From CAISGS01 sp044376615 (lineage in GTDB: Bacteria; Pseudomonadota; Alphaproteobacteria; Caulobacterales; Caulobacteraceae), in NCBI GenBank assembly GCA_044376615.1, contig JBILKO010000028.1, positions 1-26,240 on the forward strand: a stretch of 26,240 nucleotides of DNA, in the 5' to 3' direction. Under the pieces are notes generated by a model. That model was not told the origin of the DNA, did not search any database, and worked only from the letters and a program-made list of their open reading frames with translations. Both the position numbers and the translations under genes were made by a program. Positions 16,600-22,847 of this stretch are shown one piece after another. Position 1 is the stretch's first letter; every line of letters begins with the position of its first letter.

Positions 16600-17504
16600 G
16601 TTATTCAGCCTTTTATGAGCATACCCTGGCCAGCCCGGCTGCCTTTTCGGGCGTGGGCCTGCATACGGGTCAACTTGTCCGCGTGACCTTGCGTCCTGCT
16701 GCTCCGGGGGCGGGTATTGTCTATGTGCGTACTGACATTACTGACCGTGATAATCGGGTTGCCCTTTCAGGTCGCGCCGTGGTGCAGACCCAGCTTGGCA
16801 CTGTGATTGGCAATGATGCGGGCGTGACCGTTTCGACCATTGAACATTTGATGGCCGCGCTATGTGCTCTGGGTATTGATAATCTAGTCGTTGAGCTTGA
16901 TGGCCCCGAAATCCCAATTATGGATGGCTCGGCCGAGCCGTTTGTTCAAGTTCTAGACCGCGCTGGCCGCCGGACGCAGGATTCTCCACGGCAATACATC
17001 GAAATTCTCGCCCCGATAGAGGTTGTTCAAGGTGATAGGCGGGCGCGCCTGACGCCTGCTGACGGCTTTGAAGTGGCCTTTGAAATTGCCTTTGACAGCG
17101 CCGTGATCGGTCGGCAGCGGGTTGATTTTGTGATGGATGAGACCGCATTTCGTCGTGAGCTGGCTAATTGCCGAACCTTTGGCTTCCTGCATGAGGTTGA
17201 GGCCTTGCGTCAAATCGGCCTCGCTCGAGGTGGGTCGATGGAAAATGCAATTGTGATCGATAATGGCCGGGTGCTTAACCCCGAGGGGCTTCGCCGCCGC
17301 GATGAGTTTGTGCGGCACAAGGCCTTGGATGCGATAGGCGACCTCTATGTTTTGGGCGCACCAATTCTTGGGCGATTTGAGGGCGTTCTGGCTGGGCACG
17401 GCATCAATAATGCAGTGGTCTTGGCGCTGCTTGATCAACCCAAGGCTTGGCGCGTGGTCACGCCCGTCTTGAGCCGGAACTTTGCCTTAGCAAAAGCCGG
17501 ATAG
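16596..17504 (+). CDS. lpxC: UDP-3-O-acyl-N-acetylglucosamine deacetylase LpxC
   Basis: Zinc deacetylase of the cytoplasm that carries out the committed step of lipid A synthesis. From the GTG at 16596 the product is 302 aa, close to the E. coli length of 305. The zinc ligands H84 (TIEHLMAAL), H241 and D245 (RHKALDAIGD) and the catalytic H268 (GHGINN) fall within a few residues of their E. coli positions, which supports this start over the TTG at 16575. An AAAGG site lies 7 nt before the GTG. It is the last gene of the dcw run, as in many proteobacteria, and ends just before a strong bidirectional terminator. The leader contains a short coupled ORF. Confidence 0.95.
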   Translation: MSYSAFYEHTLASPAAFSGVGLHTGQLVRVTLRPAAPGAGIVYVRTDITDRDNRVALSGRAVVQTQLGTVIGNDAGVTVSTIEHLMAALCALGIDNLVVELDGPEIPIMDGSAEPFVQVLDRAGRRTQDSPRQYIEILAPIEVVQGDRRARLTPADGFEVAFEIAFDSAVIGRQRVDFVMDETAFRRELANCRTFGFLHEVEALRQIGLARGGSMENAIVIDNGRVLNPEGLRRRDEFVRHKALDAIGDLYVLGAPILGRFEGVLAGHGINNAVVLALLDQPKAWRVVTPVLSRNFALAKAG

Positions 17505-17506
17505 AA

Positions 17507-17543
17507 AAAGGCCGCACCCTTGAGGATGCGGCCTTTAATTTTT
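17507..17543. terminator. Bidirectional intrinsic terminator between lpxC and sciP
   Basis: A perfect 10-bp stem (AAAGGCCGCA, 17507-17516, with TGCGGCCTTT, 17527-17536) encloses a 10-nt loop. T-rich DNA follows on the + strand (TTAATTTTT) and an A-run precedes it, giving a U-tract on the - strand too. It can end lpxC transcription from the left and sciP from the right. Confidence 0.9.
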
Positions 17544-17557
17544 GTGTTGAGCCGCGC

Positions 17558-17839
17558 TTAGCGGTATTGCTGGATCCGTGTCGTCCTCAGACCCGCGAGC
17601 CCATGGCTTTCGATTGAGTGCTGCCAGCTGGTGAACTCTTCATTGGTCAATTGATAGCGGGTGCAAGCCTCTTCAAAGGTCATAAGACCACCGCGTACAG
17701 CAGCGACGACCTCGGCCTTGCGCCGGATAACCCAACGCCGGGTATTGCTTGGCGGCAAGTCAGACAAAGTCAAGGCTTCGCCGGTCGGCCCGATTACATA
17801 TTTTTCGCCCCGACTGTTGAGGCGTTGTTGTTGTAACAT
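17558..17839 (-). CDS. sciP: CtrA inhibitor SciP (DUF1153 helix-turn-helix protein)
   Basis: Small DNA/CtrA-binding regulator. In Caulobacter SciP blocks CtrA-dependent activation in G1 swarmer cells. The 93-residue product shows the family hallmarks: YVIGPTGEALTLSDLPP near the N-terminus, TRRWVIRRKAEVVAAVRGG, a helix-turn-helix (about 30-75, EEACTRYQLTNEEFTSWQ) and the C-terminal GLAGLRTTRIQQYR. It starts at ATG 17839 with an AAAGG ribosome site. It lies 167 bp downstream of flgE on the same strand and converges with lpxC across a terminator. It may be read from its own promoter or from the hook operon. The regulator shares its neighbourhood with ftsZ and flagellar genes, both classic targets of the CtrA network. 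Confidence 0.93.
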   Translation of the reverse strand: MLQQQRLNSRGEKYVIGPTGEALTLSDLPPSNTRRWVIRRKAEVVAAVRGGLMTFEEACTRYQLTNEEFTSWQHSIESHGLAGLRTTRIQQYR

Positions 17840-17857
17840 GGCTTCAAGCCTTTCTCA

Positions 17858-17914
17858 TCACCAACATCGCGTCGGACCATAGACCTTCGAAAATAATGTC
17901 GGCTTAAGTAACAT
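17858..17914 (-). other. Possible 18-codon leader ORF upstream of sciP
   Basis: On the - strand an ATG at 17914 follows AGGAG (17925-17929) by 10 nt and encodes MLLKPTLFSKVYGPTRCW before a TGA at 17858-17860, 18 nt before the sciP ATG. The ribosome site is good but nothing else supports coding, so it is listed as tentative. Confidence 0.2.
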
Positions 17915-17965
17915 AGTAAAAATTCTCCTAATTCAGGTGCGATCACTATGAATTATGAGAGGGTC

Positions 17966-17989
17966 GGAGGTCCATTATGCTGGACCTCC
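17966..17989 (-). terminator. Strong hairpin between flgE and sciP
   Basis: GGAGGTCCA (17966-17974) and TGGACCTCC (17981-17989) form a perfect 9-bp stem with a 6-nt loop, 18 nt after the flgE stop on the - strand. No clear U-tract follows, so it may be a weak terminator, an RNA-stabilising 3' end of the hook mRNA, or an attenuator limiting read-through into sciP. Confidence 0.5.
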
Positions 17990-18006
17990 ATGAAGTTGAT
18001 CTAAAT

Positions 18007-19380
18007 CTACCTCTTAATACTGATTAACTCATCAAGCATTTGGTCGGTTGTTGTGATGATCTTCGACGAGGCGGAATAGGCGCGCTGGGTGGTGATTAGC
18101 CCTGTAAACTCACTGGTGAGGTCAACGTTTGAGGACTCAAGCTGTTGACCAGCTACAGATCCTGCGCCACCTAGCCCAGGGATTTTTAGGTTGTAGCTAC
18201 CGCTGCTGATGGTTTGGCTTAGGGAGCCACCGGTCGCGACGCTCAACCCATCGGGATTATTGAATGTTGCCACAGCGATTGTGGCCACACCTACCACAGC
18301 GCCATTATCAAACACGGCCGAAAGTTTCCCGTCTGAACTGATCGAGATGTTTTGCAGGCTTCCGGTCGAAGAACCGTCATAAGTCACGTTATTGACCTGG
18401 GTTGGTCCGGCGTTTTGGCGAAGTGCCTTGGCAAGATTAATATTGAGGACCTGGTCTTCGATCCCAAGACCAGCGGCCCATCGGATGCCCGTAGTCGCTG
18501 CAGATGCGCCAATCGTAACCTGGGTTGCGCCTGCTGGGCCAAACACGGTCGTTAAGGCGGGGTCAAGCGTGCCGTCAGGTGTGAATGCGATATCGCCTGA
18601 CGAGATCAGGCCATTTACATCGCCAGCAAGGTCTGTATCCTTGCCAAGGAGCTCTGCTTTCCAAAGATTGGGGCCGGTTTTGATTACGGCTAGGTTTAAG
18701 GTCCGTGTATTCCCTTTAGAGTCAATAATGGGAATGCTAATCTGAAAGTCTGGCTTTATACCTGTTGTTGGATTCGCGACATAGGACGCAAGAGCACCGG
18801 CTGTGTAGGCTGGTGTGCCCGAATAGGCAACAGTTGCGTCGTTTAGATTGGCACCAATGCTCAAGGTCGTGGACTTAATGGCGACGCCGCTTAAGCCCGT
18901 GACCTTAATCGGCTCGAGCTTACCCAGGTCGGCGACATCATAGTCGATATTGCCCTGCGGATCTTGGGGCCAGCCTAAGAGGTACTGACCATTGCTATTC
19001 TTCAAATAGCCGGATGGATCAGGTTGGAAGTCGCCAAGGCGAGTGAAATACCGGGCGTCGGTGGGCGTCAGACCACTGTTCTTGTCTGCAACGACGAAAA
19101 ATCCAGACCCTGAAACTGCGATATCGGTGGGTTGATTGGTCCGTTGAAGCGTACCGGCCTGCGAAACATATTGCCGCGTGCGATTGACTACGCCGGTCCC
19201 ATTGAACACGCCCGCTGATCCGTCAAAAGTCTTTCCGGCCACCAATTGCTGGAAGGACGCAGCGTTCCGCTTATAGGCTGTGGTGTTCACATTGGCGATA
19301 TTGTTGGAGATCGTCGTCATTGCCTCAGCATTCGAGGTCAGGCCTGAAACGCCAATAAGCAGGGATGAGCTTAGTCCCAT
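18007..19380 (-). CDS. flgE: Flagellar hook protein FlgE
   Basis: Structural subunit of the flagellar hook, exported by the flagellar type III apparatus. The 457-residue product begins with the rod/hook N-terminal motif (MGLSSSLLIGVSGL then NNIANVNTTAYKRNAASFQQL) and ends with the matching C-terminal motif (SSNVDLTSEFTGLITTQRAYSASSKIITTTDQML). The middle is Gly/Thr/Asn-rich, as in surface-exposed hook domains. Length is a little above the E. coli protein (about 400). A clear AGAAGGAAA ribosome site precedes ATG 19380. It is the last of three hook genes (fliK, flgD, flgE); the 76-bp gap from flgD has no obvious sigma-54 promoter, so it is probably on the fliK message. Confidence 0.95.
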   Translation of the reverse strand: MGLSSSLLIGVSGLTSNAEAMTTISNNIANVNTTAYKRNAASFQQLVAGKTFDGSAGVFNGTGVVNRTRQYVSQAGTLQRTNQPTDIAVSGSGFFVVADKNSGLTPTDARYFTRLGDFQPDPSGYLKNSNGQYLLGWPQDPQGNIDYDVADLGKLEPIKVTGLSGVAIKSTTLSIGANLNDATVAYSGTPAYTAGALASYVANPTTGIKPDFQISIPIIDSKGNTRTLNLAVIKTGPNLWKAELLGKDTDLAGDVNGLISSGDIAFTPDGTLDPALTTVFGPAGATQVTIGASAATTGIRWAAGLGIEDQVLNINLAKALRQNAGPTQVNNVTYDGSSTGSLQNISISSDGKLSAVFDNGAVVGVATIAVATFNNPDGLSVATGGSLSQTISSGSYNLKIPGLGGAGSVAGQQLESSNVDLTSEFTGLITTQRAYSASSKIITTTDQMLDELISIKR

Positions 19381-19429
19381 GATTTATTTCCTTCTGTAAG
19401 TCCTAGACTGAGTACGCGTTGAAACGGAT

Positions 19430-19443
19430 GCGCAAGGTTGCGC
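19430..19443. repeat. Inverted repeat in the flgD-flgE gap
   Basis: GCGCAAGGTTGCGC is a near-perfect palindrome (6-bp arms, GG centre) between the flgD stop and flgE. As RNA it would form only a 5-bp stem with a 4-nt loop. It may be a processing or stability element; role unknown. Confidence 0.25.
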
Positions 19444-19456
19444 GCTGCAGACAGAT

Positions 19457-20125
19457 TTATGCTGGATTGGTTACCCCGATCACGGCTGAAGAGGGCACCT
19501 TGTTCTTGCCAAGTGACAGCAGGATTGAGCCATTGACGGACTCAACGCCCGTTACCAGGCCCTGGATAATTGGGGTAAGGGTTGCCGACTTATCTTGTGC
19601 GTCTTTGGTGGTGATGATGGCGGTATAGGGCCCGCCGTCGGGAAGGCTGGATCCCGACGTAGTGGTGCCGTTCCAGGTAAAGGTGTGGCGGCCAGCAGAG
19701 ACATCTGTCACGGGGCCGCTATAGACGACCTTTCCGGTACTGTCCTTGATCTGGATGGTCGCACTTTTGGTTCCAGATATCGCGTCATAGATCCATTCGG
19801 CCTTGCTGCCTGTCAGCATGTTGGAATTGGTATTGACAGTGGCGACCTTGCCAATCAATCCAACCGCATTGGTCACTGACCCTGAGTTTTGATTGACAAG
19901 TGTGGTGAGCAGTTGGTTGGACAGGAGTTGCTGTTCAACCCCGGTCATTTGAGTTAACTGCTGGGTGAACTCATTATTGTCCAGAGGCTTGGTAGGGTCC
20001 TGGTTCTTAAGTTGGGTCGTCAATAGTGTCAGGAAGGTCTGATAGTTCGACACCAAGGTGGCGCTACTATTAGTTATTGTTGTCGTTGCCGCTGAGGCGC
20101 TGATCGGGGTCGTTCCAGTAGCCAT
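19457..20125 (-). CDS. flgD: Flagellar hook capping/assembly protein FlgD
   Basis: Scaffold cap that sits at the tip of the growing hook and lets FlgE subunits fold. The 222-residue product has the conserved N-terminal FlgD signature YQTFLTLLTTQLKNQDPTKPLDNNEFTQQLTQMTGVEQQL (about 28-67, written here only to mark its position by its ends YQTFL and GVEQQL), then Ig-like FlgD domains with GRHTFTWNGTT. The ATG at 20125 lies 3 nt after the fliK stop, with a GAGGA ribosome site inside the fliK end, so fliK and flgD are co-translated. Order fliK-flgD-flgE is a common hook operon. Confidence 0.95.
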   Translation of the reverse strand: MATGTTPISASAATTTITNSSATLVSNYQTFLTLLTTQLKNQDPTKPLDNNEFTQQLTQMTGVEQQLLSNQLLTTLVNQNSGSVTNAVGLIGKVATVNTNSNMLTGSKAEWIYDAISGTKSATIQIKDSTGKVVYSGPVTDVSAGRHTFTWNGTTTSGSSLPDGGPYTAIITTKDAQDKSATLTPIIQGLVTGVESVNGSILLSLGKNKVPSSAVIGVTNPA

Positions 20126-20128
20126 GGT

Positions 20129-22396
20129 CTAGATCCTCACATCGATATTGCGGGAAGTGTTTGTTGCATAGGCCTTCGCGGCGGCCAGATCGACCGTATC
20201 GGCCGCATCATTGGCTGCGACAAAGGAACGGTTCTGAGCAGCGGCGCGGCGATCATCCTGCTGCGCCTGTTGTTGCGCGGCGCTAAAGCCTTGACCGCTG
20301 GTGTCAGTAAAGCTCAGCCCACCTTGGGAAACTTGGAAACCGGACTGCTCGAGACTTTTTTGTAGCTCAGCGGCTCGGCCGCGCAGTTCGGCTGCGGCCT
20401 GGGGTGTGTCGAACACCATAGAGGCCGTGACTTCGCCGCGCTGATTGATCGATATTTGAACATCAACCTTGCCCAGGCCTTCTGGCATTAGGCTGATGTC
20501 AAATTGGGCCGACTTACCATCGGATTTTCGAACGATTTCAGAGGCAAGGTGCGACACGGTTTGGGCATTGGCCGCAACTTGAACGCTAGCACCCGTCGTC
20601 GGCCCAGCATTGGATTGGGCAATAGGGGCAATCGTTGGGGTCTCAGCCGCTTCGGCCTGTGTTCCGGCGGGCGATAGCTCTGACTGTTTAATTGAACCAC
20701 CAAATACAGACGGATCGGTGGGCGAGTCCGACGCGGCCTGGTCGGAATTGGATTGACTGTTAGCACCTGGTGAGGCTGACGCATTAGCAGCAACAACGGA
20801 AGGTGCGGGCTCCGAACTTGAGTGCGCTGGTGCCGAACGCGTGGGCGGTTGTGATGGCGAGGCTGAAGGGTTTAAGGTTTCAGCGCCCTTGATCGGCGTG
20901 CCTAACGGGGTCGCCGCAGTCTGAGCAGGCCCTCCCTCCGCTTGATCTTGCTGGGCAGTCTGAACCGCATTTTTCGGCAGGATTTGGTCTGGAAGTGCTG
21001 GGCTGGCTGGCGGTGGCGCTTGCGTTGGGGCAACTGCGGTGTTTGGCTTATCTGTCGGTGCGATCGGCGCAGATGGTGTTTTCGGTGCCTGCGCAACCGA
21101 AACGACCGATTCAAGTTCAGACTCTATCGAGTCCAAGGCGGCCAAGCTGTTTGTGTTATCAGGCTTGTCAGCCGGGATCGTAGTCTGAGCCGAGCTAACA
21201 GGCTTGGCGGGCGAAACAGGTTGGTCAGGAGTCTGGGGCCCAGCTAGTTCGGAGCTGGGCTGGACTGGCTGGGTCTCGGGCTTACCCTGCACCTGCACCT
21301 GCACCTGCACCTGCACATGAACCTGACCCTGACCCTGCACATGAACCTGCCCCTGAACCTTGTCGTGACCCTGTATCTGAGCAGTCTTGTCTATGGTTTG
21401 GTTCTTAATTGCCGGGTCTTGCACTTTAGTTGGCACTGCTATTGACGGTTGCGACGCAATCGGAGCAGGCTCGGGCGGGTTCATCGGCGATGCAGCTGCA
21501 GGTTTTAACCCAGTCGAAATCTGCGAGTTATCCGGCGCAGGTTGCGCCGTAGAGAGGACCTGGGCTAATTGGGCCTCTGCGGGTTTCGCTACTGCAGGCA
21601 TTGGCGCAACGGGCGGCTGGGGCGCAAGATTGGCTTGCGCTGCTGCAGCCGGTGCACCTTTTGGCTCAGGCGCATTCATGTCAAAGACCGGCACTGCTTG
21701 GGGCGTTGGTGTCGCTAGCTCGGCATTTGGTGAACTTGAGTCAGGCAATTGTCCGGTTGGAGAGAAAGGTTGGGCAATGGCCAACTTGGGATCGGTAGGA
21801 AGCGCACCTGTGTTCAATGAAGCGGGGGCAATGGCCGTTGCCGGACTTGTCGGTTGAGAACCAGCTTTCGGGTCTGTGGTCGGTAGCGCTGGGGGCGGTT
21901 CGGTCGGAGCAGGCGATGACAACACTTGCAGAGGAAGCGGCAGAATCAGCGCCTGCGTCGCTAGGCTGGTATCTTGCCCCTCGACGCCTTTGGTGAAGTC
22001 AACGAGGCTGGCGGAGGGATCTTCTTCGGGGGCGGGGGCAACGATTTTCTGAGGCCCCGACGTTGGTTCTAGGAGCGGTGGGGTAGTTGCAGAGGGGTTG
22101 ACCAAGAATAAGCCAATGGGACCTGGTTCGGCAGGCGTGGCTGGCACTACTGTCAAATGGGTCGGATTGGCGCTTGGCTTAACGGGAACCATGATTGGAG
22201 CAGGTAGACTGGGCGGAGGCGCAACCTCGCCAGCTACAGAATTTGCCAATACGTCGCCAAAACTTGGTTGGCTTTGGCCCTCATTGGCATCAAGTGTTCC
22301 GTTAACCGTCGCGCCAACCACACCCGCCGTATTGCCACCGAAATTGCTCGGCGGCGCACCTGTGATTGCACTCAGTATATTGGCGGCAGTCTGCAT
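20129..22396 (-). CDS. fliK: Flagellar hook-length control protein FliK
   Basis: Secreted molecular ruler that measures the hook and switches export specificity from FlgE to later substrates. The 755-residue product is very rich in Pro, Ala, Gln and Ser, with a disordered-looking body. The conserved C-terminal FliK domain (about 620-700) has FDISLMPEGLGKVDVQI and a following AAELRGRAAELQKSLEQSGF stretch. Length is about twice that of the E. coli protein, though alphaproteobacterial FliK proteins are often long. Residues of about 341-370 form a Val-Gln-rich repeat coded by a hexamer microsatellite. The ATG at 22396 has no strong Shine-Dalgarno sequence. A sigma-54-like promoter lies about 65 nt upstream of the start; flgD follows 3 nt after the stop. 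Confidence 0.9.
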   Translation of the reverse strand: MQTAANILSAITGAPPSNFGGNTAGVVGATVNGTLDANEGQSQPSFGDVLANSVAGEVAPPPSLPAPIMVPVKPSANPTHLTVVPATPAEPGPIGLFLVNPSATTPPLLEPTSGPQKIVAPAPEEDPSASLVDFTKGVEGQDTSLATQALILPLPLQVLSSPAPTEPPPALPTTDPKAGSQPTSPATAIAPASLNTGALPTDPKLAIAQPFSPTGQLPDSSSPNAELATPTPQAVPVFDMNAPEPKGAPAAAAQANLAPQPPVAPMPAVAKPAEAQLAQVLSTAQPAPDNSQISTGLKPAAASPMNPPEPAPIASQPSIAVPTKVQDPAIKNQTIDKTAQIQGHDKVQGQVHVQGQGQVHVQVQVQVQVQGKPETQPVQPSSELAGPQTPDQPVSPAKPVSSAQTTIPADKPDNTNSLAALDSIESELESVVSVAQAPKTPSAPIAPTDKPNTAVAPTQAPPPASPALPDQILPKNAVQTAQQDQAEGGPAQTAATPLGTPIKGAETLNPSASPSQPPTRSAPAHSSSEPAPSVVAANASASPGANSQSNSDQAASDSPTDPSVFGGSIKQSELSPAGTQAEAAETPTIAPIAQSNAGPTTGASVQVAANAQTVSHLASEIVRKSDGKSAQFDISLMPEGLGKVDVQISINQRGEVTASMVFDTPQAAAELRGRAAELQKSLEQSGFQVSQGGLSFTDTSGQGFSAAQQQAQQDDRRAAAQNRSFVAANDAADTVDLAAAKAYATNTSRNIDVRI
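21287..21376 (-). repeat. Degenerate hexanucleotide microsatellite in fliK
   Basis: About fifteen 6-bp units run through this stretch. On the + strand five perfect CTGCAC copies (21287-21316) are followed by variants such as ATGAAC, CTGACC, CTGCCC and CTGAAC. In the fliK frame GTGCAG codes Val-Gln, so copy-number change keeps the frame and alters the protein by two residues per unit. Confidence 0.9.
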
Positions 22397-22472
22397 CGGT
22401 AAGCGGGCTCTTGGCCAAGGGTTGACGGTCGGCGACGAGAAACGGATCGATAGTGTCGTCGAACTAGGTCAA

Positions 22473-22487
22473 GCAAGGTTTAGGCCA
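22473..22487 (-). promoter_or_regulatory. Sigma-54 promoter for fliK-flgD-flgE
   Basis: Reading the - strand, TGGCCT-AAACC-TTGC places GG and GC at the -24/-12 spacing required by sigma-54. It departs from TGGCAC in two bases of the -24 box. Transcription would start near 22461, about 65 nt before the fliK ATG. Known hook operons of Caulobacter use sigma-54. Confidence 0.6.
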
Positions 22488-22652
22488 ATTTGCGAAATGT
22501 CCGTAATACGATGATTTCATTGATTAAATTTTGCTGTCTCTGCGTGTTGAGTGCGCTGCCGAAATTTCCACCTGATCATTTCTACCCAGCCGCAGGGTCA
22601 AATCTTGTCCGGCCTCTCCAGTTGCTCAGGCGTATTTGGGGCTCACTTTGAC

Positions 22653-22668
22653 TGGCACAGGAATTGCA
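22653..22668 (+). promoter_or_regulatory. Sigma-54 promoter for flgK-flgL
   Basis: TGGCACAGGAATTGCA matches the -24/-12 consensus (TGGCAC-N5-TTGCW) perfectly. Start of transcription would be about 22679, giving a leader of about 170 nt before flgK that includes an IHF-like site and the ftr-like palindrome. Confidence 0.85.
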
Positions 22669-22733
22669 TGATCCTTTTGGCACAGATGGTCCAATCGCAG
22701 TACGCATTGGTTGAGGCGCAGAAAGGTGAGTTT

Positions 22734-22746
22734 AATCAGAATGTTA
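22734..22746 (+). promoter_or_regulatory. IHF-like binding site
   Basis: AATCAGAATGTTA fits the IHF consensus WATCAR-N4-TTR exactly. It lies between the flgK sigma-54 promoter and the ftr-like palindrome, where bending would bring a bound activator back to the polymerase. The short consensus makes chance possible. Confidence 0.5.
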
Positions 22747-22789
22747 AATCATGTAACAAGGGGCGGCTCTGCTCAGCGCGCGCTTACAA

Positions 22790-22808
22790 GTCGGCAAAAT
22801 TTGCCGAC
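22790..22808. promoter_or_regulatory. Perfect palindrome, probable FlbD (ftr) enhancer site
   Basis: GTCGGCAAAATTTGCCGAC has two perfect 9-bp arms around one central A. The CGGCAA/TTGCCG core resembles the ftr elements bound by the sigma-54 activator FlbD in Caulobacter. It is about 120 bp downstream of the flgK -12 box and 39 bp before the flgK ATG. Downstream ftr sites are documented for the equivalent flaN/flbG promoters of Caulobacter. Confidence 0.7.
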
Positions 22809-22847
22809 CACGTCTTGGTTGCCTAGCGAGCCTCGGGAGTCACGCTA

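Larger units (their letters stand above)
22397..22847. other. Divergent regulatory region between fliK and flgK
   Basis: This 451-bp gap lacks a convincing gene (a 91-codon frame at 22551-22826 has no recognisable features and covers the control sites). It holds a sigma-54 promoter for each direction, an IHF-like site and a palindromic ftr-like element, each listed separately. Layout left to right: fliK promoter (-), flgK promoter (+), IHF-like site, palindrome, flgK ribosome site with an overlapping GAGTC at 22837-22841. Confidence 0.8.

Noticed and set aside
18014..18027. TTAA-N6-TTAA near the end of flgE as a CtrA box
   Set aside because: Spacing is 6 and it lies within the flgE coding end.
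21387..21857. 156-codon + strand frame opposite fliK
   Set aside because: Shadow of the low-complexity fliK body; its Gly/Ala-rich sequence mirrors the Pro/Ala codons on the other strand.
22678..22683. Second TGGCAC downstream of the flgK sigma-54 promoter
   Set aside because: No TTGC follows at the -12 position.
22732..22747. TTAA-N8-TTAA as a CtrA box before flgK
   Set aside because: Spacing is 8, not the required 7; the same bases fit an IHF site better.
22551..22826. 91-codon open frame between fliK and flgK
   Set aside because: It spans the flgK promoter, IHF-like site and palindrome, lacks a ribosome site and has no recognisable protein features.
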